NCBI GenBank assembly: GCA_029990175.1
Contig: JARKIP010000010.1
Coordinates: 48,478,001-48,542,000, forward strand
Length of the DNA: 64,000 bases
Origin: Petunia secreta
Taxonomy: Eukaryota; Streptophyta; Magnoliopsida; Solanales; Solanaceae
Direction: 5' to 3'
Part shown: positions 1-11,865 of the stretch, in pieces
Layout of the letters: each line of letters begins with the position of its first letter
Numbering within the stretch: the stretch's first letter is position 1
Notes under the pieces: generated by a model
What the model was told of the DNA's origin: nothing
Databases searched by the model: none
What the model saw: the letters and a program-made list of their open reading frames with translations, nothing else
Translations under genes and position numbers: made by a program

Positions 1-299
1 GATAGAAATCCAATTTCAAGAGTATAGAGAGAGACGCTTACATGGGGAACAAGATTGAGAGGTGCATCAACCGTGCGTTTCTGATAAGTGTTTCCTCCCT
101 CTAATGCAGTATTTTCCTTTTTATTCTTTTTGGAATCTAAAAGTAAAGGGAAAATACATAAATTAGGATCTAAGGCCCATTTGTTTGCAATGAGGTTTGG
201 ATCTGAATGAATGGTTTAGATTTCGCGATTTTAAATATATTTGTTTTTATTAATTTCTCTAGTCTAGTTTATTTGCTTTTTTGACTTTTTTTTGGTCAA
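1..299. other. Left-edge non-coding sequence, no gene seen
   Basis: No open frame of interest is present. Around 170-235 the text (GGCCCATTTGTTTGCA followed by a GGTTTGGATCTGAATGAATGG-like run) resembles the end of a common plant hAT-type MITE, but no partner end or duplication is visible, so this is a weak impression. The T-rich stretch near 275-293 may be the poly(A) tail, read on the minus strand, of the adjacent L1 element. Confidence 0.3.
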
Positions 300-2783
300 T
301 AATTGATTTGTTGAAAGATCAAAAAGCTATTAAATGCCTGATACCACTTCTCTTGCCAGTAGCCTGAATGTGCACTTGACTTAAATCTTCTCTAGCCATC
401 AAATCCAACATGTTTGAGTTGGGACTTTTCAGGGACATTATTGATTGGTTCTTGATATATCATGGATCCACTTGATCCAAAGTCTGTTTATTTTCAGAGT
501 GATATCCCATCAAGCTTTAGCTATAGCTGCTCTGTTCCAAATGGGGAGATTAGTAAGATTAATTCCCCCTGCATCTTTAGGTAGGCACACTCTATTCCAA
601 GCAAGTAATGCCTTCTTATTGATTGTGTTCCCTCCTGACCAAAGAAAACTCCTACAGTAGGCTTCTATAATATGCATGATCTTAGTTGGCATCACAAATA
701 GTTGAGCCTAAAAAGCCTGGATACCAAAGAGAACTAACTGAATTAATTGAACTCTCCCAGCATAGGATACTTTTCTGGTTGTCCAAGATGTGATCTGGTA
801 GTGATTTTATCTATAAGAGGCTTCCATTGGATTTAGATGAGTTTTTTTGTAGATAAGAGAATGCCTAGATATCTGAATGGAAGCTCACCATGAGCATACC
901 CTAAAGTAGTGAGAATTAGTTGCCTTTTTGGCCGATGGACCCCCTTAAAGTAGATACAACTTTATCCAAATTTGCTTGTAATCCAGAAGCGTTGAAAAAT
1001 TGTTGGAAACATTGGTGTATTAGCTTGACATAACTCAATACTCTCTTGGTAAATGGTAGCAAATCATCTGCAAAGCTTAGGTGAGTGATGCCTAGCTTTG
1101 AACACCTTGGATGGAACTTGAAATTCTTATATCTTATTAAGCCTTGCAGAATTCTATAGAGGTATTCCATAGAGATAGGTCTCCTTGACTTAGACCTCTA
1201 GCAATAGGAAAAGGTGCAGAAGGTTCACTATTTACTATGATTGAGTAGCTAATTTTTCTAGCACATTCCATGCCCACTGTACAAATTGCCAAAGAAATCC
1301 CAGAGCCTCCATTATTTGTTCAATATAAGCCCATTCTACTGAGTCATAATGTTTTTGAAAGTCTATTTTAATCATGCATCTTGGGGAGATGGCTTTCCTA
1401 GTGTAGTCATGTACCATTTCATGAGCTAAATGGACATTGTCAACTAGCTTTCTCCCAGGTATGAATCCCGCCTGAGCTTCACAGATAATAGATGCAATAA
1501 TCTTTTGAATCATGTTTGCTGAAAGTTTATCAATCCACTTGTATAGCACTAAACAACATGTTATTGGTATGAATTTTCTCGCATTCTTTGGGCAAGGGAT
1601 TTTAGGAATTAGATTGACCAGTGTACAATCAATGGCTTCATAAAGAGTACATGTCATGAAGAACCCCTTGACTGCTCTAATCACATCCTCCTCGATAATT
1701 GGCCAGATTTATTTAAATAAATATGATTTGTATCCATCTGCTCCACGAGATTTATCACTGCCAATAGCTTGTAAAGCTACTTCTATTTCCTGGTCAATTA
1801 CCAGTGCAAATAGATTTTGCTGCTACTGATGATTAAGGATTGGCCTATTCTTAATATATTTTCATACCACTGCTGGTAGATATGAGGTATAAGATCCCAT
1901 CAGAGACTTATAAAAGTCAATGAGTTCCTCCTTAATATCTCTTGGATTTGTCAATCTTATCCCAGTTAAATATGTCAGCTCCATGATCTGCTTTCTCTGA
2001 GTGCTTTCTCTGATGACTGCATAAAAGTACTTGTTATTAGTATTACCAAATCTGATCCACTGCAGCCTTGATTTTTTCCTTAAATCATTTTCCTCAAGTA
2101 AGTGCCATGTTTCTAGATTTTGCAATGTATCTCTCTCATCTTGTTGTAAATCATTAGTATATTGGCTTTGCATTTGTTTTTGGATCAGTTGAAGCTCTTG
2201 AGATCCCTTGGAATTCTATTTTTTAAGTTGCTTTAGACATGCTTTCAACTCTTTCAACTTAAACCAGATATTCTTCATAGGGTCAGTAGCTTTGTCACTA
2301 TTCCACACATCTTGAACAATTCCCTGAAAGTTGCTATCATCTACCCAGATGTTAAAGAATCTGAAAGCTACTTTGACTTTTTAGATGGCAGGCTTGATGG
2401 ATAAGAGCATTGGATTATGGTATGAGAAGTTAGGCAGATTGTAATCCACAGCAATATTACCCCAAGTCATCATCCAGTCATAGTTTTCAAAAGCCTTATC
2501 TATGTTACTACATATTCTGTCGTGGTCTTGTTGTTTATTGGTCTACGTATAAAATGCACCTTTCTAAGAGAGTTCACTAAGTAGCAAATTCTGAACACAT
2601 TATGAGAATTCTCTTATATCAGCCATAGTAGTAGGATTACCAAAAAAGTTTGTCATTAAGGGAGAGGTTAGCATTAAAATCCCTACAGATTAATCAGGGC
2701 TTGCTAGTTCTTTGATTTATATTTTAGAGCATGTCCCACAGGGTCTTCCTTTATTCTATTGTATTGTAACCGTACACAGTAGT
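300..2783 (-). mobile_element. L1-type LINE, 3' portion (endonuclease end, RT, C-terminal region)
   Basis: This is the downstream half of a non-LTR retrotransposon on the minus strand. In sense order it carries the end of the endonuclease (a GDFNANL-like motif near 2680), the linker (1862-2173), the reverse transcriptase core (1235-1684 and 916-1170) and the C-terminal zf-RVT-like region (about 430-695). The upstream half lies at 12351-13445, on the other side of a gypsy element. Reading across the junction resumes endonuclease-like sequence (KVTT before, VYGYNTI after), which supports a single LINE split by insertion. The copy is full of stops and frameshifts. The 3' boundary near 300 is a guess from T-rich sequence; no target-site duplication could be assigned. 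Confidence 0.8.
430..2783 (-). pseudogene. LINE ORF2 reverse transcriptase pseudogene
   Basis: ORF2 would copy element RNA by target-primed reverse transcription. The visible pieces are: the pre-RT linker with the typical WHLLEENDLRKKSRLQWI-like text (2173-1862); the fingers/palm with QAGFIPGRKLVDN and a KIDFQK motif, where the family usually has KIDLxKAYD (1684-1235); the catalytic box as FADDLL in place of F/YADDL (about 1075-1090, within 1170-916); and the downstream SFLWSGG...AWNRVCLPKDAGG region (695-510). The family ORF2 is normally more than 1,200 residues; here at least three frame breaks and several stops separate the pieces. It is dead. Identification as a plant L1 RT is secure; the subfamily is not assigned. 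Confidence 0.8.
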
Positions 2784-3267
2784 TGTTTATGCCTAAAATC
2801 GGTCACCTAGGTTAAACAATTAATTAAGAATGAGGTCACAAGAAATACAATAAATATGATGGAAAAGTAAATAAATTAAAGAGAGAAATAATAAGCAAGA
2901 AAAGTAAAGTAGTCTTATTCCTTGAGATTAGCCGGATTCTATGGTGAATTGTGATGATGTACAATACAATGTAAGGAGGGGGCATTTATAGTAGTGGATA
3001 GCCTGTCCTAATTAAGGTAAAATACAGAGACTAATAAGGCTATGAGCCTATAACTCAAGGCGATGACATATACTAAACCCTAACTAGGAGACTGTAACCC
3101 TAAGGGGGGAGGATGTATGGCCTTTGTCCTACGCCTGTACCGCCTGAACGGTAATAACTTGTAGAATGGTTATGTATTTTTTCGCCTGGTGAATTGTAGG
3201 ATAAGTCTAGTCTCGCCAGCTTGACTCGTATCCCCGTAATATTAGGTGGCATATTTTTGCCCACACA
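2784..3267 (-). repeat. Left LTR (3' LTR in sense) of Tat-like element
   Basis: The 484-bp repeat shares most of its sequence with 11866-12350, including TTTATGCCTAAAATCG at one end and TTTGCCCACACA at the other, giving TG...CA termini. It differs from its partner by scattered substitutions, so the insertion is not recent. Confidence 0.85.
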
Positions 3268-3580
3268 GTCAGTCTCGCCACTTGCTGAGTGTTGATGCGA
3301 GCAGTCAGGAAGTGAAAGAAGCGTGATAGGAGACGTAAATGTGTCCAATACTCGTCCCCTGCCTCTTCACATGCGTTGTATTTAATGCAAATCCCTTTAG
3401 TACGATGACGTGTTCCTCTGTGATTGGAGGGGTTTTCCGCGTATCTTCCCAATGCTGCGGTTGCTTTGTTCATATCCCGTAATTATGAGGATTCACAACA
3501 TGATAACCGCAGTAATCATAATTACGATCCCATGTGACCGTGATCATTCAACTTCTCATTAAAGCAATCCTCATAGACGT

Positions 3581-3590
3581 GTATATATAC
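3581..3590 (+). promoter_or_regulatory. TATA box of the antisense gene in the Tat-like element
   Basis: GTATATATAC lies 84-93 bases upstream of the ATG at 3674, leaving room for a start site near 3615 and a leader of about 60 bases. It is outside the LTR (which ends at 3267), so the plus-strand gene appears to have its own promoter rather than using the LTR. Confidence 0.45.
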
Positions 3591-4306
3591 GTCGTAACAT
3601 AGAGATTTACTCATCAGTCTCCAAAGAATTTCCAGAACTTCCCTCAGAAAAATAAATATTCCTTTATTTTATCATGGCACAAGGACCAAATTTTCTCCCT
3701 GACAACTTCAGAGCCCAAGATTATCTTCCTTCCACTATTGGTTTCGAAGGCGATGGCCGCATGCATGGCCAGACTCCTAAACAAGAAGGCGAGAATAACA
3801 ATCTCTCTATAGAATATTACCCTTATGCAGTTGTGAGGAATGCTCTGATGCGCATCAGGTATGAATGCAAGTGGCCAGAATTTGTTGACATTATTGTCCC
3901 CGAAATCGAGGAAATAATTTCTTCTTATCGAGCCAGTTATTCGATGGTCCATACTTACCTTTTCACTCAACATCTCAATAAGCGTGTCTAAGTGATTGTT
4001 GAGGACATATGCCGCCGGTACAACATCTGTTTAGGGCAAATTAGATCTTCTTCTTGGTGTGCAGTGGTCGTGCTGGATCATCTGGCTAATTATGCTCAAG
4101 TTGCATTCACCTTCGAACATCTTCAGGCTTTCTATTCTCCCCATTTTTCGAAAGCTGGCATGCTACTATTTATAAAATGGGGAAGAAAAGTATAGTTCCC
4201 AACAGCGAGGACTCCAAAGACCACGGCTGAATCTATGGATACGTTGTTGTACGAACAACTAACATAGTTTCCTCTCTTCTCTTCCAAGAGGTCTTCAACA
4301 GAAAGT

Positions 4307-4378
4307 GTAAGTTCTTGTGAACCCTTCTGTATGCCTTGATACTATCTACTTCTTGGAACTAATTTCTATTTTTCTTAG
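4307..4378 (+). other. Predicted intron 1 of antisense gene
   Basis: The segment begins GTAAGTTCTT, is T-rich toward its end and stops at TTTCTTAG, a good plant donor/acceptor pair. The 72-bp size is near the short end for plant introns. Confidence 0.5.
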
Positions 4379-4968
4379 TGAATCTTGTGACTGCTATTTC
4401 GCTGAGCCACGATGAGTTGACGACGTGGGTCACGACGATCTTTGCAAGGAACCACCCTGAGACTCTGACCTTTACTACCCTGGCTACTGCGAATGGTTGG
4501 AGGGCAAAAGACCATGGTAATTTAGTGCTACCAAATTTTCATCTTGAATCTTCAAACGTCTTTATTAACTCCCCTTTTTGCCTCAAAATTTTCTCGTCGT
4601 GAAATGCCCTCGCTGAAAGAGATCAAGATCGCTACCCCTATATCGCTCCTCTGCCTGACATGCAGGCCTCTGGTGGGAGAATTTTGGAGAGAGCGAGCAG
4701 TTCCCTCTCTTCAAAGAGGAAAACACCTTCCAGGTCTACTAGCGTGGTGGCTGCTAGTGAAACCCTGGTGATTTCTGACAGCGAGGGTGAAGTCCTCCAA
4801 GTGCCCGTGTTTGAAGCTGTTGAGATCACTCCGATTTCCCTACCGAATCCATTTCGTCTACTTGCAAGTTTATGCATTTGATAAAAGAGACCCCCATGGC
4901 GGAAGAAGAAACCAACATGGAAGATGGAGCGGCAGTTCCACCTGCCTCTTCTGAGCCTCAACTGCCAG

Positions 4969-5046
4969 GTTAGAATTATGCTTCTTATCGTTAAATTGTG
5001 CTTTTCCTATGTACTCCATAAGTTGACATTTTTTGTTTATGTTTAG
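4969..5046 (+). other. Predicted intron 2 of antisense gene
   Basis: CCAG precedes GTTAGAATT and the segment ends TTTATGTTTAG after a T-rich tract. This is 78 bp of AU-rich sequence inside otherwise GC-balanced coding-like text. Confidence 0.45.
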
Positions 5047-5310
5047 AAACTGTTGCGTCGACTCCGATCCCCGAGGCTACTGACTCTTTTCAATGTCGTA
5101 CCGGCAAAGAAGTGGCTGTGGATACTGTGGCCGAACTGTGAATAGACTCATGAGGTTGTTATCCCTATCGCCATGGGGGTTAACCTGTTCAGGACTCCAA
5201 GGGTTGTAACAGATCATACTGCCGAGTTCGTCGGTCCCGCTGAACATGGTCAGATTTTTTGTTATAATTCTCGTGAGCTACTTGAGGTTTGCTTGGGGTG
5301 CTCTCTTCAA

Positions 5311-5387
5311 GTAAGCTCTTCCTTCCTTGTTTCATAAATCATAACTTTGTCTTCTCTCACCGAATGCTCATTCTGCCAATCGTTCAG
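5311..5387 (+). other. Predicted intron 3 of antisense gene
   Basis: The segment starts GTAAGCTCTT after TTCAA and ends CGTTCAG before GGTTTGATGG. At 77 bp it is close in length to the other two predicted introns. Confidence 0.45.
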
Positions 5388-6155
5388 GGTTTGATGGTGT
5401 ATCATGAGATACTTCACTGAGGGGACCCAGAAGGAAGTCTTCCTGAAGAGATAAAAGCCCTACATGGGCAAGTTGCCAGCTTACAATCGTTCATGGAGAA
5501 GGTTGAAGAGATAAAGAAGAGCTCCATACTACCCGTGAAGCCTACCAAATGGAGGCTTTAAAGAGCAGGAACCTAGATAAAGCACTGGCCAATGAGGTTC
5601 GCAAGCACAAGTAGACTACAGAGTCTCTCAAATCTTCCCTCATGGATGGTCAGGTCTCAGAGAAACTTCATCGGAGCAATGTGAACCGCCTGGAAACGAT
5701 TGTGGAGGATTTGCAGCGAAAGCTGTCGGGTGTGGAGGAAAGGATTAACGTCACTGAGAAAAGTGTCTCAGATGCCCAGTCTTTTCGCTTTCCTTCAGGA
5801 TGAGAATGACAAGATGAAGAGCAAAGTTGCATCTCTTGAGAGGACCCATGATGAGCAGGTGAATGCCTTGAACGCTCATCGCGTAGCTGAAGTGGATCCT
5901 GCTAACATCACAGCTGCCCTTGCCACTTTCCTCCGAGTTCATGATGACCCTAACCTTGACCTGACTGCCGAGATTGCCTCGTGCACCGAGCTTGTTGCTC
6001 AGGCAGATGCTCAGCTGGGATCCAACCTTGAGAAAGGTTCTGAAGATGATAGTGGAGAGAGAGGAGATGAAACACTGGAGGGGGAACCTGCAGCTGGTGA
6101 AGCAGGACCTTCGCGGAGTGTTGTCGTCGAAGGAAGTCCCCCGAAAGTGGACTAG

Positions 6156-7040
6156 AAATCCCCCCTGATGCATACAATTTTTTTGCATATTTGTTATGGA
6201 CAACTGCTCATGCTTTTTGGGCGTAATAGTATAATTTTGGGCCTATTTTGAGGCGTTTGATGTGAATTAATTGTTTGTTTGTTTGTGACGCTTTACAATT
6301 TTCACCGTAAATAATGAGTAATGCTAAGTTGTACCTTTGTAGGCATTTGCATATAAATATTAGATGGCTTCCGGTCGTCCTGAATGTTCTAATATTGAGA
6401 ACATTTATCAGTGAGCCTGCTTGGGCAATTACGTCCGTTGTACACCAATGATTGACGACTTAGGTTGCTTCTATAGGAGATGGTTGTTTGCGCCCCCAAT
6501 GAGACGACTTTAGCCCGTGTGATAACGATCACTTTTGCGTCCGACTTCGAACGTCTCTGTTTAGTTACTCGAGTAGTTAAGACTTTCTAACACTATACGA
6601 ACATGCATCCCTGTCTATATGCAGGTGCAATTTTTGAATTAACGAGTTCAACTTACGAATAATGCCTGGTGGCTGAGCTAGACGTGGTCTAACTCTAAGC
6701 GAGTAGTGTACCCTACTTTTTTCACGAAAAGTGGGTGTATTACTTTAACTTGTAATTGGCCTGGGCTATGAATATTTGAATCGTAGATGGATCTTAATTT
6801 GTATAAAAAAATTAACTATATGAATATTAGTTTATTGATAAGGGTGCGAAGCCTGGAATATTGTGGGTGAAAATCCGTAACATGACATAAGAGCATGAAC
6901 ATGCTGTAATTTAATAAAACTAAGGAACGAAAAAGTAAATTCTGAAAAGGAAAGTACTTCCAAATATCCCTACTCCTTCTGCCTCCCCCCCCCCCCCACA
7001 AAAAACGTCAATCAACCATACAATCAGAATTGTAGTCTTG
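6156..7040. other. Non-coding part of Tat-like element with a C13 run
   Basis: This stretch lies between the end of the plus-strand gene and the protease relic of the minus-strand gag/PR. No domain is recognisable on either strand, and this is where RT, RNase H and integrase would be expected. A run of 13 C bases occurs at 6985-6997. A 3' end for the antisense transcript is likely here, but no defined poly(A) signal stands out. Confidence 0.5.
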
Positions 7041-7049
7041 GTTGATTGA

Positions 7050-8171
7050 GGTTCCGAGGTCTTTGGGGCTTTCGAAAATTTTTACTTCGGGGATAGTTGC
7101 TCCTAAGATGGCCGCCGTGTAGCACTCTCTTGCTACTTCCTGGTCCCCATTAACTTATTTTATCCCCTACTTGGTAGGGTATTTAAGATTTTGATGCCAA
7201 GTAGATGGTACGAATTTCACTTAATGGATCTACTCCCGTCCTATGATCACATTGTAAGGGACACCACCCTTGATTACCTGAAAAGATGAAACATAATCTG
7301 CTCCTGGGATGTGAATAGTAAGTTAATTTCTCCAACAACCCTTTCACAGCAGTTGTTAAAGCTTGCCAGTGTGTAGACACTTGGGGCCATCTTGTCTTCG
7401 AATCCCACCGCCTTCAGCGTGTCCCACCTGATGAGGTTGACAACACTATTGACATCGACCAAAACACGTTTGACGTCCGTATCCTCTATCCTGAGCGTTA
7501 TAACCAAAGCATCATGGTGATGAGTATTGCAGCTGGTGCTATCCTCGTCATTGAATAGGATCATCTCGTCTCAGGTGTGGCCCTCATGGGGTGCTGCCTC
7601 TATGCTGTTTGACTCTTTGAGCAATGTTGTTCTGCTGACTATGACATTGATGGACCTCTTCTGATCTGGTAGCTCTGGTGGTCCATCTTGATTTCCGCTT
7701 TTAGCATAAGTCCTCTTTCCCCTGTCGGTGAGATAACCCTTATTCAGCAAACCCATGACTTCCAAGATTAGTGCTTTGCATCCGACCATCTCATGTCTGT
7801 TATCCCTATGGAAATCACAATAAATATTCTTGTTCCTTCTGCCCAGTTCAACCCTCAAATTTCTAGGCCATCATACTTGGGAGTCTTTCATGTGATCCCT
7901 TACAAATTCTACAGCGTTAACGTGCAATCCCAACACTTCAAGGTGTTAGGCACCCAATCTACGCTGAGTGACTTCTTGGTTGACGACGCTGGGGACTTCC
8001 TGCTATCTTCTTGCTTTAGGAAATCATCTCTGTAATCTCTTTTTCTTCGTTTCCCTTTGTCTCCAGCCCGAGGTTCCTCCATGTATCCCCGTTTCTATCC
8101 TTGGCGGCTGGCATCTTGGATAGTAGAGCGAACTCCCTCGGGGGTGGACGATTCTCCTGGCCCCAAGCAAA
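7050..8171 (-). pseudogene. Gag C-terminus and aspartic protease relic of the Tat-like element
   Basis: In sense order, the gag tail contains NIYCDFHRDNRHEMVGCKAL (7858-7571 block), the expected YCxFHxDxGHxTxxCxxL pattern of gypsy gag with a degenerated HRDNRHE. A protease-like block follows: MILFNDEDS, DALVITLRI and VKRVLVDVNSVVNLI, where the catalytic D-S/T-G appears as DVNS. Downstream text around 7270-7050 still resembles the linker seen in Tat elements before RT, but RT never follows. Several stops and frame changes are present. The 5' part of this gag is at 10733-11803, displaced by the solo LTR. Confidence 0.65.
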
Positions 8172-8176
8172 GCTTC

Positions 8177-10727
8177 TGTCACGACCCAACCTAGGGTCAC
8201 GACGGATGACCAACACTAAGTGTCGATCATCATTAATTCTGCTGATAATCTCCTAACCATGAATATAACTGATAAACGGAATAAGTATAAACCTAGCTGA
8301 TAAGAACTATGCAATGAAAAAAGCTGACAAGGCTAACACAAGCTGACATACATAACATATTGACAGAACCATACAGGGACATATCTACAGGCCTCTAAGA
8401 GTGCTGATCTGAATATACAAAGGATGGGACAAGGCCCCGACATACCCAAGCTGGCTGACTGTACACATACCAAAGGATAAGTAACTCTGGGAGTAAGCGG
8501 AGTGACTCCAATAGCTGATAGATGGCCTACTAACATGGTCCAAGCGTTGATATATCTGCACCTGCGCGGCATGAAACGCAGCGCCCTAGAAAAGGGCGTG
8601 AGTACGATATGTACCAAGTATGTAAGGCATGAGCATATAATATATCATAGCTGAATGAAACTGTAAGGCTGGAATATAAATATGTAAATATGAGCTGGAG
8701 CATAGCAATATAGCTGGAAATATGAAGAACGTGCTAAACATGATCTGAATATGAACTGAAGTCTAGCTGAATCTAGAACTGAAGACTGAGCTGAACTATA
8801 CTGATAAATAACTGTAATATGACTGATAGCTGGTTACTAGAAACTGGAACTGATAACTGTCAACTGATACTGACGCTAAGAACTGGTGGCTGATAACTGA
8901 GAACTGATAACTGGTACTGAGCTAAAACTGAACTGTTATCTGAACTGGTACCTGTCTGGTGTTATGGGCTATATCCCCCCAAATCAGGTAACTGAACATC
9001 TGAACTAGTACCTGTCTGGCGTTATGGGCTGTATCCCTCCAAATCAGGTAACTGAAAAACTGAACTAGCCTCATGTATAATCATGCAGTGCATAATGTGG
9101 CTATATACGCGTATATAACAAACCTGGTGGGTTTTATGGGCTATATTCCCCCCAGCCAGTAATATCTAGTCTCTCTGGTCAGAGTGTGTGAATGACACCC
9201 GGTCACACTAGGTGTTTCAACTCCTGCCTGAACCAGAGGGGCTGTATCCCCCAGACGGGTAGTATCACACGCGACCGGACTGTGTGTCCAATGTCCAGCC
9301 TCTATGGGGGACTCTAAATCATACATAACATGATCACAATATAAGCATAAGCATGTATGAGGCATAACACATGTGGCAACAACATATATGGACTCAAAGG
9401 AATGATAAGAAAACTCTGGATGGAATTATAGACACAACCTGAAACTTAGAATTTGTCTAACTCTTTGATTTTTATAAAAATTTCGGCAGAGTTTCCTCTG
9501 AAACTGGATGATCCGCAAAAACAGAACCAGCACTATACTATACATGGGAATGGATACCCGGATAAACTGATAACATAAACATGTTAAACGGATAACAAGA
9601 TGAGACAACTGGATGACATAACAAATCCGCAGATAGAATGTCTGGACAGCACCACCGTCCTGAATTTCAACCTAATTTTCAGAGTGTAGATGAAAGATAT
9701 AGGCTTCATGGTCTGCATGAAAGTTGTAGATATATGTCTTAGGGTTCTGGAGATTCTTAAAGAATCTAAATATCAATTTTGTACAAGGAGTTGTGATCAA
9801 TATACTAACAACTGTCCAAAGATCAAAACAATGTTCTGGATTTTGAAACGTTTTGTCTTGCTGACTCGGACATCTTTCACCTTGGATTTTAGTACCAAAT
9901 TAAGTTTATAAAAGGTTTCCTTGATACCATACAAGTTTCTCACAAGAAACACTAAGTTTAGAACTAAGAAAAGCTTTATAAGCTAAAAGATACATGCCTT
10001 GTCAAAAGAAAGGTTTAGTCTTACATACTTTTGATGTTTCTCGCTTCTAAACCTTGTCTCCTTTGAATTCCACACCTTCTAAAACTTAAACAAGTTATAA
10101 CATAGAATTTAGGTACTTTACTTAACTATGAAGTAATTCTAAAACTCAAACTATAAACGAAATTGAAGGTAGCATAATGTTACCCTAATCGCGTAGAGCA
10201 TTTTGACGCAATCTGTCTTCAATTTCGAGCTAAGATCAATGTTCTTTCTTCAAAATCATCAAAATTTCTGTAGCACCCAAGAGCACACTGCTTCTATCAC
10301 TAATTTTCTGGAAATGACGAGATGGAGGAGGATTTTTCCTTTTATACTTGAAATATTTCAGTTTTAGTCCTCTTTTGCGCTTATAGCCCTTTTTCTGGCC
10401 TGACTTCTGACGTTCATATCTTTTTATCTATAAGTTGTATGAACAAACCGTTAAAAGTGTTGGAAATTACACTACAAGACCTTCAATTTGGTATATGATA
10501 TGTCCGCAAAAGACCTCATATAATATATGAAATTAATTGCTGAAAAAGCTCTGTTACAAGGCAATTCCTTCGTCGGTTTTTCCGCAACTTAAATCCGATT
10601 TTTCCCAAACTTTATATTCAACATATAAACATAATATATGGTCATATTATGACTTTAAACTCACTTAAATCATTCTTAACATGTCATTAGAATGATATAC
10701 GTCACTTTAGACATATGGGGTGTAACA
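8177..10727 (-). mobile_element. Solo LTR of a large Ty3/gypsy (Tekay-like) element
   Basis: This 2551-bp block begins TGTCACGACCC and ends GGGGTGTAACA, and is flanked by perfect GCTTC copies (8172-8176 and 10728-10732). It has no internal coding region, as expected when a full element recombines between its LTRs. Its terminal text and size resemble those of the LTR of the Tekay element at 20803-31434, whose sense strand is the minus strand; strand and lineage here follow from that comparison. The interior is rich in AACTGATA-like words (8640-8940). Confidence 0.85.
8942..9065. repeat. Tandem duplication (about 61-bp unit) inside the solo LTR
   Basis: Two copies of a unit containing TACCTGTCTGG, GTTATGGGCT and AAATCAGGTAACTGAA follow each other with a few substitutions. 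A related GTTTTATGGGCTATATTCCC segment occurs again near 9129, suggesting an older third copy. Confidence 0.7.
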
Positions 10728-10732
10728 GCTTC

Positions 10733-11803
10733 TCGGTATAACTCTGATGTAGGGCGTTCCATTTTGTCACCAGATGTTGAGTCAAAATCCACTGCAATTC
10801 CCTTATGGCTAGAGACCCCTTCGAGTTCAAACTTTTGCCAAAGGCTACCATGAAAATATTATCGGGGACTGGAGGAAGCTCCATACGTTCCTACTGAAAC
10901 CTTTCAAGGTAGGCCTTTAGCAGTTTGTCGTCATATTGACGGATCTCGAAGATGTCCTCCATGTGCTTCTCTCACTTGCGGGCACCAGAATGTACTTTTT
11001 TGAATAGGTCCTGCATCTGAGTGAATGACTCGGTGGAGCCTATTGGTAGTTGGGTATACCAAGCAAGGGCGCCTTTGGTCAGAGTTGAGTCAAACCTCTT
11101 CACCAGTGCAAACTGAATCTCTTCTTCAGTGACCTCATTACTTTTTACAGCCGTGTAGTATCAAGTATATGCTCATCTGGATCAGTTGTTCTGTCATACT
11201 TCAAGTTATCTGGCATATGGAAGTGCTTTGGTATGCAGACCGGTGCAGCGCTTGCTTTGTAAGCATACTTGTAAAATTTCTGCTCATCTACCGTGGTAAC
11301 ATGGGGTGGAGCACCCGGCATGTTACCAATTCAGTCGTGGATGGCCTTCATCTCTTTTATGAGGTCTTGGATGACAGGCGCTCCCTTGAGGTCTAGATTT
11401 CTGATTGTTGATGACCCTACGGGAGCGGCATCCATTTTGAGCCTGTGGTTAGGAACAGATGCTGGCCAACTATTCATGGGCGTTGGTCCTCACGGGGACG
11501 CTGGCCTATGATACGATCTAGAAAACATTGCTCCTAGCTTTAATGATATTCCTTCGACTATATTGCTCGAATCCCGCTGCTGTTGTTCTGACATAGTTTT
11601 TAGAAGATCAACAAGGAAGCTCCTGAACTCGAGATTACTTTCCAGTGATCGATCATCTTCTCTATTGCTGGCAAAGTGAGTTGGCTCTTGGGAAGGGCCT
11701 GTCGGTTGATCAACGGGATCCTTAGGCTGCACGCTGGATGCTTCACAGATTTATCTACTGCGTCTGTAGTATTCTTCAGAATGTTGCTACTATTATCAGA
11801 CAT
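10733..11803 (-). pseudogene. Gag N-terminal part of the Tat-like element
   Basis: This gag piece starts about 60 bases inside the right LTR (MSDNSSNILK at 11803) and, after frame changes, contains the retrotransposon gag core: FDSTLTKGALAWYTQLP, GSTESFTQMQDLFKKVH, then EIRQYDDKLLKAYLERF (about 11100-10900), followed by PPVPDNIFMVAFGKSL (10884 onward). Gag would form the virus-like particle. Stops interrupt the core. The solo LTR at 8177-10727 separates it from the zinc-finger-like tail. Confidence 0.7.
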
Positions 11804-11865
11804 TGTTGCGCCTTTTCATTCATAGAATGCCTACAATTTCCTGGGCCCTATGGTGAGTATCAAAC

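Larger units (their letters stand above)
3674..6155 (+). pseudogene. Intron-containing antisense gene, 'gypsy-type transposon' (PF04195-like) protein
   Basis: A plus-strand gene opposite to the gag of its host element. Exon 1 (3674-4306) reads MAQGPNFLPDNF and later has CRRYNICLGQIRSSSW and FYSPHFSKAGML, resembling plant proteins annotated as putative gypsy-type transposon (Transposase_28). Splice-like boundaries suggest introns at 4307-4378, 4969-5046 and 5311-5387. The last exon (5388-6155) encodes a charged coiled-coil-like stretch and an acidic, Glu/Gly-rich tail ending in SPPKVD. One nonsense codon at 3989-3991 and further breaks in exons 1, 2 and 4 show that this copy is decayed. The function of the family is unknown; antisense genes of this kind are known from some Tat-lineage elements. 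Exon limits are inferred by eye. Confidence 0.55.

Noticed and set aside
8333..9365. Minus-strand short frames in the solo LTR
   Set aside because: Repetitive LTR text without domains; the LTR boundaries and duplication explain the region.
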